Assembly: GCA_018269005.1 (NCBI GenBank)
Contig: JAFDVK010000012.1
Coordinates: 62,001 to 126,000, forward strand
DNA length: 64,000 nt
Origin: Acidobacteriota bacterium
GTDB taxonomy: Bacteria; Acidobacteriota; Blastocatellia; Pyrinomonadales; Pyrinomonadaceae
Reading direction: 5' to 3'
Positions 1 to 8,767 of the stretch are shown here, in pieces. Within the stretch, counting starts at the first letter, position 1; the number at the start of each line of letters is the position of its first letter. The position numbers and the translations under genes were made by a program. The notes under the pieces are model-generated. The model had not been told where the DNA came from, did not search any database, and was given only the letters and a program-made list of their open reading frames with translations.

Positions 1-1627
1 CCTTTATCGTCGAGATCCGATGCGACACGATCAGCGTGGTACGGCCTTCGCGAACATTGCGCAAATTGCTCAATATCTTGTCCTCGGTCTGTGTGTCGAC
101 CGCAGAGAGCGAATCGTCAAGGATCAGAATGCGCGGCTCGCGCATTACTGCACGTGCGATCGCGGTACGCTGTTTTTGGCCGCCGGAGAGTGTGATGCCG
201 CGTTCGCCGACGAGTTGTTCAAAGCCGTTCGGAAACTCGGCAATATCTTCGGTCAATGCAGCGATATCCGCTGCGTGTTCGACGGTCATCGAACCGTTAA
301 GGTTCGCATCGCCGCTGCGTTTTATCTCTTTGACCCCGAAGGCGATATTCTCTGCAAGCGTGTCCGAGAAAAGGAATGTTTCCTGCGGAACGAACCCGAT
401 CGCCTCTCGAAGCTGTTTGAGCGGGTAATCGCGAACTGAACGGCCGTCGATCAATACAGTACCTTCCGGAGCATCAAGCAGCCGCGGAACAAGACTTACG
501 AGCGTGGATTTGCCGCTGCCGGTCTTCCCGACAAAAGCGTATGTCTCACCCTTCGGGATCGTGATATCGATATCCGCAAGGACAGGCTTGCCGTTATATG
601 AGAACGTCAGGCCGCGAAACTCGATGCCGCCTTCGATCGCCGGCTGTTCCTTGGTTTCCGGAAGATCCTTGATCGCCGGTTCGGCTTCGAGCACTGTGTT
701 GAAACGCTTCAGCGATGCCGTGCCCCGCTGCCACAGGTTCACGACATAGCCGAGCGCGATCAGATACCAGATCATCCGCTGCAGATAAAGGATAAACGCC
801 GTAAAATCGCCCGCCGTGATCTCGCCTCGGGCGGCCATCGGTACGCCGACAGCAACGATTATCACAAATCCAAGCCCGATAAAGAACGAAAGCAGCGGAC
901 GCATTCCGGCAGCGAACTTCACGAGCCGCAGGTTCTGCTCGGCGTATTCGAAATTGAGCACCTGAAAGCGGTCGATCTCCGCCTTTTCCTGTGCGTATGC
1001 ACGCACCACGCGAACACCGGTCAGATTCTCCTGCGCACGTGCGGTAATATCGGCGAAAAATTCTTGGATCTTCTCGAAACGCTTGTGTATCTGCCCGCCG
1101 AGATACTTGACCGTGATCGACACGAGCGGCAGCGGGATCAGCATTATCAGCGTGAGTTTGACCGAAATATGCAGCATTATCGGCAGCGATATGGCGAGGG
1201 CAAATATCGCCTGAAACGTGTAGAGGATCATCGGCCCGAGTATCTGCCGAATAGCCGCGAGGTCATTCGTCGCACGCGCCATCAGGTCGCCGACGCGATT
1301 CTCCTGAAAATATTCGAGCGGCTGATCGACCAACGCAGCATAAAAATCCTCCCGCATATCGAACTCGATATGCCGCGATGTGTTGATAAGCAGTCTTCGT
1401 TGCAGGAAGAGAAAAATGCCGCTGGCTCCGTTTATGCCGAGAATGACAAGCGGATAGAAAAGCACCTTGTTCCACGTGATGCCGCCCGTAAGATCGTCAA
1501 CTGCTTGGCCGACGAGATACGGGATCAAGAGCCCGAACGACATCGACACAAGAATACAGCCGACCCCGATCAGGATCGTGCCGCGATAGGGCTTTACGTA
1601 ACGCCAAAATTTCTTGAGCGGTGTCAT
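1..1627 (-). CDS. ABC exporter half-transporter (membrane + ATPase domains), C-terminus cut by window edge
   Basis: Half of an ABC export complex: an N-terminal six-helix membrane domain followed by a nucleotide-binding domain, probably exporting a drug or lipid across the inner membrane. Start ATG at 1627 (protein begins [16 protein letters not shown]). Walker A (GKTGSGKST) lies near residue 365, the signature LSGGQ near 480, Walker [13 protein letters not shown] near 503 and the H-loop SHRIST near 535. Only the last 40-50 residues should be missing. The residue after the Walker B aspartate is Asp where catalytic Glu is normal; this is known for the non-catalytic half of heterodimeric exporters such as BmrC/YheI. 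I infer that a partner half lies just beyond the left edge. Substrate cannot be told. Confidence 0.93.
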   Translation of the reverse strand, partial: MTPLKKFWRYVKPYRGTILIGVGCILVSMSFGLLIPYLVGQAVDDLTGGITWNKVLFYPLVILGINGASGIFLFLQRRLLINTSRHIEFDMREDFYAALVDQPLEYFQENRVGDLMARATNDLAAIRQILGPMILYTFQAIFALAISLPIMLHISVKLTLIMLIPLPLVSITVKYLGGQIHKRFEKIQEFFADITARAQENLTGVRVVRAYAQEKAEIDRFQVLNFEYAEQNLRLVKFAAGMRPLLSFFIGLGFVIIVAVGVPMAARGEITAGDFTAFILYLQRMIWYLIALGYVVNLWQRGTASLKRFNTVLEAEPAIKDLPETKEQPAIEGGIEFRGLTFSYNGKPVLADIDITIPKGETYAFVGKTGSGKSTLVSLVPRLLDAPEGTVLIDGRSVRDYPLKQLREAIGFVPQETFLFSDTLAENIAFGVKEIKRSGDANLNGSMTVEHAADIAALTEDIAEFPNGFEQLVGERGITLSGGQKQRTAIARAVMREPRILILDDSLSAVDTQTEDKILSNLRNVREGRTTLIVSHRISTIK

Positions 1628-1634
1628 TCGTAGA

Positions 1635-2063
1635 TCAGATGATCGTATAGGTCGAAAGTCCGGTCGCGATGAGTTTGCCATTCTCCTGCGAAAAGACGTC
1701 TGCGGATACGCTGAATATTCGTCGGCCGGCACGCACGATCTTTGCCGTACAAGTAAGCGGGCCTTCTATGTGCGGCCTTAGATAGTGAACGGTAAGATCG
1801 ATCGTCGCAGTTGCCGTCTCGGGCGCGATCCGCGTACGAACTGCGAACGCCATCGCGGTATCGATCAAGGTTGCGGTCACTCCGCCGTGCAAAATTCCAC
1901 TCGGCTGCCGAAGGTCATCCCGCATATCGAGCTCGAACGTTGCCTCGTCGAGCTTCATATCGATGAGCTTCATCCCCATCAATTTCGCGAACGGCAGTTC
2001 TGAAAGGACCGTTCGTGCCCGTTCGAACAGCTCCTCGATCGGCATTGGTGCCTCATTGTCCAT
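1635..2063 (-). CDS. PaaI-family hotdog thioesterase
   Basis: Single-domain hotdog protein of 142 residues, predicted cytoplasmic acyl-CoA thioesterase of the PaaI/YbgC-like group. The helix carrying [18 protein letters not shown] (HGG near residues 59-61) is the family hallmark, and the C-terminal half reads as the usual beta sheet ([12 protein letters not shown]). I place the start at the ATG at 2063; a TTG 51 bases upstream extends the frame but adds a basic, non-homologous-looking tail. The stop is 7 bases upstream of the ABC transporter start, so the two may be cotranscribed. Substrate unknown. Confidence 0.85.
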   Translation of the reverse strand: MDNEAPMPIEELFERARTVLSELPFAKLMGMKLIDMKLDEATFELDMRDDLRQPSGILHGGVTATLIDTAMAFAVRTRIAPETATATIDLTVHYLRPHIEGPLTCTAKIVRAGRRIFSVSADVFSQENGKLIATGLSTYTII

Positions 2064-2148
2064 AAAAACGAAAAAATTACGCCGCCCGAAAAAAGCGGCG
2101 GGTTTGACAAACAAACTCTAGTATTTGAAGTTTAACATATCGCTCACT

Positions 2149-2922
2149 ATGGAGAACGACAGCCCAATATTGCGACACCTCCAACGCCGCTTCGTCGCAG
2201 GAGCGTGTGTTTTGCTGCCCGTTTCGCCCTTCTTATACGTTCAGGGACAGATCACTCGCTGGAAGATCGGCGTACTTCCCGGTGCGGCCGGCAAGACCGA
2301 AGGTAGGACGGGCGGCCAGAACGAGACTTCCGCGAGTCTGCTCGTGCTTGGCGAATCGACGGTTGCAGGCCTCGGTGCCCGGGACCACGAACACGCACTC
2401 GCCGGACGATTTGCCCACTATCTCAGCCAAGCCATCGGACGGCCCGTTGAATGGCGGGTCGTTGGAAAGAACGGAGTGACCGCGCGACGGACGATCGAGG
2501 ATCTGATGCCGCTCCTGCCTGAACAAAAATTCGACTTCGTGCTCCTCGGTATCGGCGGCAACGACGTTCTTAAACTCTCGAGCCCGCGGAAATGGCGCCG
2601 CGATATGCTCGAGCTCCTTGCTCTCCTCCGCAACCGGAACGATGCATCCGATATATTTATCACGAACTGTCCGATGATCGTCGAATCTCCGGCATTGCCA
2701 GAGCCGATCAAGACGCTCCTTTGGCAGCTCTCGCAAATGCACGACCGAAACATTCGGGAATTCAGCCGCGGCCTTGAACGGATCACATACTATCCGCAGC
2801 CCAAAACAATAGATTCGGAGAATTTTTTCGCCGACGGAATTCACCCGTCCGAGGAAGGTTATGACCGTTGGGCACGGGCGATGATCGAATATTTTTCAGC
2901 CGACCATAAACTTTGGAAATAG
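2149..2922 (+). CDS. SGNH/GDSL hydrolase, membrane-anchored or secreted
   Basis: Predicted SGNH-fold esterase or lipase of 257 residues. Block I is LGESTVAGLG with nucleophile Ser near residue 70, block III is GIGGNDV (Asn near 138), and the C-terminal block V is DGIHPSEEGY with the Asp/His of the triad near 229 and 232. A hydrophobic stretch close to the N-terminus (residues about 15-32) may be a signal anchor. ATG at 2149 preferred over a TTG at 2125. Its stop codon lies inside the beginning of the next gene (10-base overlap), so the pair is probably translationally coupled. The natural ester substrate is not evident. Confidence 0.85.
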   Translation: MENDSPILRHLQRRFVAGACVLLPVSPFLYVQGQITRWKIGVLPGAAGKTEGRTGGQNETSASLLVLGESTVAGLGARDHEHALAGRFAHYLSQAIGRPVEWRVVGKNGVTARRTIEDLMPLLPEQKFDFVLLGIGGNDVLKLSSPRKWRRDMLELLALLRNRNDASDIFITNCPMIVESPALPEPIKTLLWQLSQMHDRNIREFSRGLERITYYPQPKTIDSENFFADGIHPSEEGYDRWARAMIEYFSADHKLWK

Positions 2923-4397
2923 ACCGCCTCAAAACAAAACTCGCGATCTTTAGCGAATGGCTTCTCGTCGGTCGTCGCGGCAAGGGCTTTCCCATCGCGA
3001 GCGGCGAGATCGAGCTGGAGATTGACGAAAAGGCCGTCTTTATCAGCTTTTTTGACGATACCGGAAAGCATCGCTGGCGACTGAATGGAGTTGAGTTTGA
3101 CGGTGAAGAGATAGCCATCGACGTTGCCGGGCCGTTCGGACGAGAACAGCAGACCTTGCGTCTTGTGCCAAGAACTCCGGCGTCTCAGCTTGCCGCCGAG
3201 ATCGAGGCCGCTCGCCTCGCCGCTGCCCAAGACGCAGCGGAATTGGCCGCTCGAAGTTTTCCAAATACAAAGATCTTGCGCGTCTCCCTTGGTGAGAAAG
3301 GCGGCCGCCTCGCACACATCATTCTTGCGACACCGACGAAGGCAGAGATCGCGGCGATCGCAGACGTTACCAATACCGTTACGCACTCGGACCTTTTGGC
3401 GAGCTCGATCCTCTGGAGTGAAAAGCTCGGACGGCGCAAACGGCCCATCCACGACCTGTTGATAATGTGCGAGAAGCGGCGTTTGACGCCGCTCCGTCGT
3501 CTTCACGCGATGCTGAACGATCATTGGAGGTCGCGCCTTTCGATCGCGAGCATTGACCGCCGCGAAGAGATCCCGATCTTGAAGTTTCACGACGGATTTA
3601 GGATGACCGAGCTTTGGCGCGAAAAGCCGAAGCTCTTTGTGCTTCCGCAGACACAGATCCACTCGAGAACGGCAAATGCGATCCGTTCACTTGCTCCCGA
3701 CAAGATCGATGCACTCCACGTTGCAAAAGGAGACACCCTGCGCTTCCTTGGGATGCCTTTCGCCCGTGTCAGAACACTCCAGAGATCAGAGGCCGCGTGG
3801 TTCGGCACCGGACGCTCGGAGAAACATCCGCTGACCGATGCGAGTTGGGACAAAATGGAAAATCTTGTCCGCAGCCTCGACGCATTTCGCAGCCATGACA
3901 CGGTAAATAAGCGCCACGCATTTTACCGCAGCGACACGGAATCCTGGCTCGAATCGATCCTCCGCCGCGACATCACAAAGCTCGATGCGAACTTACGGCT
4001 CTCGCCTCTTTATCACCAATTTCGTTCCGGCCGTAGCGAGAAGATCGATCTTCTTGCTATCCGGAATGACGGACGTCTCGTGGTCATCGAGCTAAAGGCG
4101 AAACCAGACCGCAATATGATCTTTCAGGCCTTAGAATACTGGCGGAACGTGGAGATCAGACGCCGGAGCGGCGCTCTTTCGGAAGCAAAACTGTTCGGCG
4201 AGCAGAAGATCGCTGACAGGCCTGCGATCATCTACCTTGCGGCTCCCGCATGGAGCTTTCATCAGGAATTTGAGTTCTTCGCACGCACGATCTCGCCCGA
4301 TATCGAGATATGGCGTTTCGAGCTGCACGAAGAATGGCGGCGTGAGATCAAGGTCGTCTCGCGGATCTGCTATTCGCCCTTGGGCGAAAATCTGTAG
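2913..4397 (+). CDS. Uncharacterised protein with C-terminal PD-(D/E)XK (NucS/DUF91-like) nuclease domain
   Basis: 494 residues starting at TTG 2913 inside the end of the SGNH gene. The last third looks like a restriction-endonuclease fold: a conserved ESWLES helix, then IDLLAIRNDGRLVVIELKAK (residues about 376-396), which supplies the D...E-x-K catalytic signature, followed by a QALEYW helix as in NucS/DUF91 nucleases. The N-terminal two thirds are not recognised: a beta-rich opening, an alanine-rich helical stretch (residues about 85-115) and a mixed alpha/beta part. A role in DNA binding or repair is inference. It runs convergently into the response regulator gene, overlapping 28 bases. 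Confidence 0.75.
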   Translation: MEIDRLKTKLAIFSEWLLVGRRGKGFPIASGEIELEIDEKAVFISFFDDTGKHRWRLNGVEFDGEEIAIDVAGPFGREQQTLRLVPRTPASQLAAEIEAARLAAAQDAAELAARSFPNTKILRVSLGEKGGRLAHIILATPTKAEIAAIADVTNTVTHSDLLASSILWSEKLGRRKRPIHDLLIMCEKRRLTPLRRLHAMLNDHWRSRLSIASIDRREEIPILKFHDGFRMTELWREKPKLFVLPQTQIHSRTANAIRSLAPDKIDALHVAKGDTLRFLGMPFARVRTLQRSEAAWFGTGRSEKHPLTDASWDKMENLVRSLDAFRSHDTVNKRHAFYRSDTESWLESILRRDITKLDANLRLSPLYHQFRSGRSEKIDLLAIRNDGRLVVIELKAKPDRNMIFQALEYWRNVEIRRRSGALSEAKLFGEQKIADRPAIIYLAAPAWSFHQEFEFFARTISPDIEIWRFELHEEWRREIKVVSRICYSPLGENL

Positions 4398-5074
4398 CCG
4401 ACTCCGCGAACCGTCTGCAGAAGCTGTGGTTTTTCGCCCGTGTCGCCGATGATCCGCCGAAGCCGTACTACAAAATTATCGATCGCCCGCGTGTCGGTAT
4501 CTTCAGCAAGATCCCAAACCTTTGTAAGTATCTCGGTACGGGACACGGCTCGTTCCGGGTGGTCGTTGAAATATCGCAGAAGCTTAGCCTCAAGTATCGT
4601 GATGGCCGTTGTTTCACCCTCGAACTCGACCTTCAGCTCGCCGAGATCGACCATTCGGCCATTGACCGAAATAACGCTGGAGCTTTCGGCCTTTTTCTCG
4701 ACAAGCCAATCCCTGCGGCGGATCAAGCCATTGACGCGGGCAAAAAAGATATTCAGGTCAAAGGGTTTTGGAAGGTAGTCATCCGCACCGGCCTCAAAAC
4801 CTTTCAGGACGTCCTCAGCCTGGCCAAGGGCGGTCAGCATCAGGATCGGCGTATAATCGTTCTTCTCGCGAAGGCGTTTTGCAACCTCGAAACCGTCAAT
4901 TCCCGGCAGCATTACATCGAGGACCGCGGCATCAAAATCACCAGCGGTGAATTCTGCGATCGCCTGCTCGCCATCGGCTGCGCAAACTACGTCATAGCCC
5001 TCCGCTTCGAGGTTAAATCTCAAGCCGGTCGCAATGTGCTCTTCGTCTTCGACGATCAGGATACGTGCTTTCAT
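4370..5074 (-). CDS. OmpR/PhoB-type response regulator
   Basis: 234-residue transcription factor: an N-terminal receiver domain with phospho-acceptor Asp53 (VLDVMLPG), acidic pair ED near residues 9-12, Thr in LMLTALG and Lys in PKPF; then a winged-helix DNA-binding domain ending RTVRGVGYRFSPKGE. Its start overlaps the stop of the histidine kinase gene by 4 bases (ATGA), the usual arrangement of a cognate pair. It is expected to be phosphorylated by the kinase encoded directly upstream. The regulon cannot be inferred; neither flanking gene suggests a signal. Confidence 0.95.
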   Translation of the reverse strand: MKARILIVEDEEHIATGLRFNLEAEGYDVVCAADGEQAIAEFTAGDFDAAVLDVMLPGIDGFEVAKRLREKNDYTPILMLTALGQAEDVLKGFEAGADDYLPKPFDLNIFFARVNGLIRRRDWLVEKKAESSSVISVNGRMVDLGELKVEFEGETTAITILEAKLLRYFNDHPERAVSRTEILTKVWDLAEDTDTRAIDNFVVRLRRIIGDTGEKPQLLQTVRGVGYRFSPKGE

Positions 5075-5958
5075 AATCTTGGCAGTCTCACACAGAATGT
5101 CGAACCGCGTCCCTCACCACGACTCGATGCGGATACGCGGCCGCCATGTTTTTCGACGATCGCTCGTACTATCGACAAGCCCAGGCCAGTGCCCTTCACC
5201 GCCGGTGCCGAACGCGTATTCGACGACCGATAGAACCGCTTGAAGACACGTTTTAGATCCGCACGCGCAATACCGATGCCGTTATCCTTAATGAAGACTT
5301 CGGCATATTTTGTCGAACTTGCGGTCAGGCGAATACTGATACGAACTTCATCCGGCGAATATTTGACCGCGTTATCGAAGAGGTTCAAGAACGCCGTCTG
5401 GAGCTCGCGAGCATCGCCCATAATATGGATATGCTCTTTTGGCAGCGACAAGCGTACGGCCGTTTCATCCAGATGGTGCCGCGACCTGAGAATACCCGTG
5501 GCCTCAAAGAGCACTTCGCCGAGATCGAGTTCATCAAGATCGAGCCGTCTTCCTTTTTCACGCGTCCGGCTTGCCTGCAGAACCTGCTGCACCGTCAACA
5601 AGAGCCGATCGTTGTCAGCGCTCATTATCTCGTAGAATTCCCGCCGCTTTTCCGGCTCTATATCACGGGAGAGGAGCGTGTCGAGGTAGAGTTTGATCGA
5701 TGCAATTGGCGTTTTAAGCTCGTGCGTTACGGCGTTCAAGAAGGCGTCGTGCTGTTCGTTGCGTCGGATCTCACGAAGCAGAAAGATCGTGTTCAGCGTC
5801 AAACCCGTGATGATCAGGGCAAAAAAGATGATGCCGAAGATCAGCAACGCGACCTCGCGGACGTTCAGCAGGATCCACCCGACATTCAACGCGACAGTGA
5901 TGACGAGCAAACAGATGCCAAGGATCAAGAAGAAAATGGTCGTCCGCCGTCGCCGCAT
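5071..5958 (-). CDS. Membrane sensor histidine kinase
   Basis: 295 residues. Two adjacent transmembrane helices (about 8-30 and 36-61) with almost no periplasmic loop, then directly the HisKA domain with His79 in NAVTHELKTPIASIKL, an N-box NLFDNAVKYS, G1 DNGIGIA and G2 GTGLGLSI. No HAMP domain is visible between membrane and kinase. The near absence of an extracytoplasmic sensor suggests detection within the membrane or through a partner protein (inference). First gene of the two-component operon; partner is the response regulator overlapping by 4 bases. Confidence 0.95.
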   Translation of the reverse strand: MRRRRTTIFFLILGICLLVITVALNVGWILLNVREVALLIFGIIFFALIITGLTLNTIFLLREIRRNEQHDAFLNAVTHELKTPIASIKLYLDTLLSRDIEPEKRREFYEIMSADNDRLLLTVQQVLQASRTREKGRRLDLDELDLGEVLFEATGILRSRHHLDETAVRLSLPKEHIHIMGDARELQTAFLNLFDNAVKYSPDEVRISIRLTASSTKYAEVFIKDNGIGIARADLKRVFKRFYRSSNTRSAPAVKGTGLGLSIVRAIVEKHGGRVSASSRGEGRGSTFCVRLPRL

Positions 5959-5997
5959 TGCTAAATGTTAGTAGAAAACCACGCGAGTCCAAAAGTG

Positions 5998-6032
5998 AAA
6001 TGCCGCGGAGCCAGTGCTGCCGCGGCATTTTT
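5998..6032 (-). terminator. Hairpin terminator after the desaturase gene
   Basis: Arms aaatgccgcgg (5998-6008) and ccgcggcattt (6020-6030) are perfect complements around an 11-base loop. T-rich sequence follows on the minus strand (catttcacttttgg) and a five-T run on the plus strand. It sits 25 bases past the desaturase stop and before the kinase start, so it should end desaturase transcription. Confidence 0.75.
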
Positions 6033-6056
6033 GATGTTCGCAAGCAAGACCGCCTA

Positions 6057-7058
6057 TTAGGCCGCCTTCTTCATCGCGTCCTTCGCGGCCTCGGCCTTAA
6101 TGTCATAACCATACAGCTCTTTCACAAGCCCGACCTTTTCAAGGGCCTTCAGCTGTATCCAATTCACGTCAACTTCGGCGGCCGTGAGGCCGTGACGTGC
6201 TGAACGCGGGATCGCGTGATGGTTATTGTGCCAGCCTTCTCCGAATGTGATCGCCGCGATCAACGCATTGTTTCGCGAGGTGTCGCGCGTATCGAACCTT
6301 CGGCTGCCCCAAAGGTGTGTTGCGGAATTCACAAGCCAAGTCGAATGCCATCCGATGACCGTGCGTAAAAAGATGCCCGCCAAAACCATCGACCACCCGC
6401 CGATCGCAAAAAGAACTCCGCCGACAAGGATCGCCGTCACGTAATAGTACTTATCGATAAAGACGAGGAACGGGTCGCGAAGCAGATCGGGCGAATATCG
6501 TTCGCGGACACTCTGCGGCTGAACCTGTGCCGTACCGCGGAAGATCCAGCCCATATGCGCCCAAAAAATGCCATTGAAAGGACTATGCGGATCGCGGTCG
6601 GTCTCCGTGAACGCGTGATGCAGGCGGTGTGTCGTAACCCATGAGATCGGACCCGACTGCAGCGCAAGAGTTCCGCAGACGGCCATAAAATGCTCGAGCC
6701 AACGCGGCGACTTGAATCCGCGGTGCGTGTAAAGGCGATGGTAGCCAAGGCCAATGCCCCAACTGCCCGCTATCCACCACGTTGCAAGCAATGCGACAAG
6801 ATTCGCCCACGAGAAAGTAAAGACCGCCCAGATCGCAAAGATGTGAAACAGAGCGACAAAGAACATCGTGTTCCAATGCCATTTCTTGCGATCGACCGGT
6901 TCGAAATCAATAATATTTTCCACGTTAATCAGATCTAGTCCTTTGTGTATATAATGTTGGCCCAAACAGACCAAGGCTTTTTCGACCTTTTCAAGCGTAA
7001 CATCTTGAAGGGCAATAGTTTGTAAGAGTTTTGTAAGTCTTCCGGCGATGGCTGCCAA
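6057..7058 (-). CDS. Membrane fatty-acid (acyl-CoA/acyl-lipid delta-9-type) desaturase
   Basis: Di-iron membrane desaturase that introduces a double bond into acyl chains. All three histidine boxes are intact: HRLYTH (107-112), HRLHH (144-148) and HNNHH (277-281), with transmembrane segments between (about 64-98 and 205-235). The frame begins at TTG 7058; there is no ATG before residue 65, and the first ~50 residues do not resemble family N-termini strongly, so the start is uncertain. Transcribed away from the ACP/KAS/acyltransferase operon across a 136-base gap, consistent with a shared role in membrane lipid tailoring (inference). Confidence 0.9.
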   Translation of the reverse strand: MAAIAGRLTKLLQTIALQDVTLEKVEKALVCLGQHYIHKGLDLINVENIIDFEPVDRKKWHWNTMFFVALFHIFAIWAVFTFSWANLVALLATWWIAGSWGIGLGYHRLYTHRGFKSPRWLEHFMAVCGTLALQSGPISWVTTHRLHHAFTETDRDPHSPFNGIFWAHMGWIFRGTAQVQPQSVRERYSPDLLRDPFLVFIDKYYYVTAILVGGVLFAIGGWSMVLAGIFLRTVIGWHSTWLVNSATHLWGSRRFDTRDTSRNNALIAAITFGEGWHNNHHAIPRSARHGLTAAEVDVNWIQLKALEKVGLVKELYGYDIKAEAAKDAMKKAA

Positions 7059-7194
7059 TGCCGCTCAAAAGAGTCAATTCTGGCATTTGCCCGCGACAAA
7101 ATGTATCCTTTTTGTTCGACGCCATAAGGACGGCCATTAATGCCCGCACCTTGCGTGTTTCTTAAACTAAACTCATTTTGAGAGGATCGATGCC

Positions 7195-7527
7195 GTGTCA
7201 GAAGGAACCGTTGCAGACCGTGTAATAAAAGTTTTTGCGGACTTTAAGAAAGTGCCTCGTGAAGAGATCACGATGGATACGACCTTCGAGGAGCTTGGGC
7301 TCGATTCGCTCGACGGATTGAACCTCATCTTTGAGCTTGAAGAGGAATTTGACCTTGTCGTCCCTGACAATAAGGTTCAGGAAATGAAGAGCGTTCGGCA
7401 GGCCGTCGAGGGCATCGAAACGCTGCTTGATATGAAGGCAAAGGGCATCGATCCCGTAGCCGCCGCCGCGGAAGAATTTGCCGCCCAGCAGGCAAAGCAG
7501 AAGGACGAAAAGGACGCGGCCTCCTAA
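7195..7527 (+). CDS. Acyl carrier protein with extended C-terminal tail
   Basis: 110-residue ACP. The phosphopantetheine site is Ser38 in ELGLDSLDGLNLIFELEEEF. GTG start at 7195 is set by agagga (7181-7186) eight bases upstream. The ACP fold ends near residue 80; the remaining 30 residues are Ala/Lys/Glu-rich and make it longer than a housekeeping ACP (about 78). Its stop is four bases before the ketoacyl synthase start, and an LpxL-like acyltransferase follows, so this is likely a dedicated ACP for a special acyl chain rather than the general AcpP (inference). Confidence 0.92.
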   Translation: MSEGTVADRVIKVFADFKKVPREEITMDTTFEELGLDSLDGLNLIFELEEEFDLVVPDNKVQEMKSVRQAVEGIETLLDMKAKGIDPVAAAAEEFAAQQAKQKDEKDAAS

Positions 7528-7531
7528 CCAA

Positions 7532-8746
7532 ATGCGTAGAGTTGTAATTACCGGAATGGGCGTCATCTCGCCCATCGGAAATGATGTAGATGCCTTTTGG
7601 AGTTCGCTTCAAGCGGGTCGTTCCGGCATCGGCCCGATCGAGAAGGTTGATGTTTCGTACCTTCGCTTTAAGAACGCCGCCGAGGTCCGCAATTTCGATC
7701 CGACCGCCATTTTCGACGAAAAGCTGCTTTTCTGGCTCGACCCCTTCGCACAGTACGGCGTGGCCGCTGCAAGGCAAGCCCTTGCCGACAGCGGCCTCGA
7801 ACTTACCGATGCGGTGAAAGACCGCACGGGCGTCATCACCGGCTCATGTCTAGGCGGGAAGATTACCGAAGACGAACTCTACAAGAAGCTCTATGCCGAA
7901 GGAATTCGGCGGCAGCCGCCTGTTGCTATCCCGAAGGCGATGAGCAACGCGGTCGCAAGCCAGGTTTCGATGGAGTTCGGCCTAACGGGCGCGACCTTTA
8001 CGACCTCTACCGCATGCGCTTCTGCGAATCACGCGATGGGACAGGCCTTCTGGCTCATACGTCAGGGCACGCTCGACGCAGCATTCGCGGGCGCAAGCGA
8101 AGCGCCGATCTGCACCGGCAGCCTGCACGCATGGGAAACGATGCGTGTCGTTTCCGCTGACACTTGTCGGCCGTTCTCAAAAGACCGCAGCGGAATGATC
8201 CTCGGTGAAGGCGGTGCGATGTTCGTCTTTGAGGAATTGGAGGCGGCAAAGACACGCGGAGCGAAGATCTACGCGGAGATAGTTGGTTTCGGGATGTCTG
8301 CCGATGCTCACCATTTGACGATGCCCGCATCGGCCGGAGCTTCAAAGGCGATGCGGCTCGCGCTCGAAGATGCGAACCTAGCACCGGAACAGATCGGCTA
8401 TATAAACGCCCACGGAACGGCAACGCAGGCAAATGATTCGAATGAATGTCGTGCTATCCGCGATACGTTCGGCCCGCACGCAGACAAGCTTGCCGTCAGC
8501 TCTACAAAATCGATGACCGGACATTCGCTCGGAGCAGCCGGTGCAATCGAGGCAGCGGCAACGATCCTTGCGATCAAGAACGAAATTTTGCCGCCGACCG
8601 CAAACTTCAACGTGCCTGATCCGGAATGTGATCTCGATGTCATCCCAAATCAGTCGAGACCGCAGGCTGTCGATGCAGCACTCTCGAACTCCTTTGCTTT
8701 CGGCGGCCTCAATGCCGTACTAGCTTTTCGCAGATTTGACGGCTAA
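7532..8746 (+). CDS. Beta-ketoacyl-ACP synthase II-type condensing enzyme
   Basis: 404-residue thiolase-fold condensing enzyme that elongates ACP-bound acyl chains with malonyl-ACP. Catalytic Cys162 lies in TTSTACASANHAMG; the two catalytic histidines are in NAHGTATQAND (about 294) and TGHSLGAAGA (about 331); N-terminus MRRVVITGMGVISPIG is typical of FabF. I use ATG 7532, not the longer frame from 7478. Located between an ACP and an LpxL-type acyltransferase, which favours a role in making an unusual chain for a surface lipid over general FabF duty. Confidence 0.93.
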   Translation: MRRVVITGMGVISPIGNDVDAFWSSLQAGRSGIGPIEKVDVSYLRFKNAAEVRNFDPTAIFDEKLLFWLDPFAQYGVAAARQALADSGLELTDAVKDRTGVITGSCLGGKITEDELYKKLYAEGIRRQPPVAIPKAMSNAVASQVSMEFGLTGATFTTSTACASANHAMGQAFWLIRQGTLDAAFAGASEAPICTGSLHAWETMRVVSADTCRPFSKDRSGMILGEGGAMFVFEELEAAKTRGAKIYAEIVGFGMSADAHHLTMPASAGASKAMRLALEDANLAPEQIGYINAHGTATQANDSNECRAIRDTFGPHADKLAVSSTKSMTGHSLGAAGAIEAAATILAIKNEILPPTANFNVPDPECDLDVIPNQSRPQAVDAALSNSFAFGGLNAVLAFRRFDG

Positions 8747-8767
8747 GAGGTTACACTTTATTCGCAG

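Noticed and set aside
20..439. Plus-strand ORF opposite the ABC exporter
   Set aside because: It lies entirely within the ATPase domain coding on the minus strand, which shows intact Walker and signature motifs; the plus reading shows no family features.
4559..5233. Plus-strand ORF of 224 codons opposite the response regulator
   Set aside because: Antisense to a fully motif-supported receiver/winged-helix gene.
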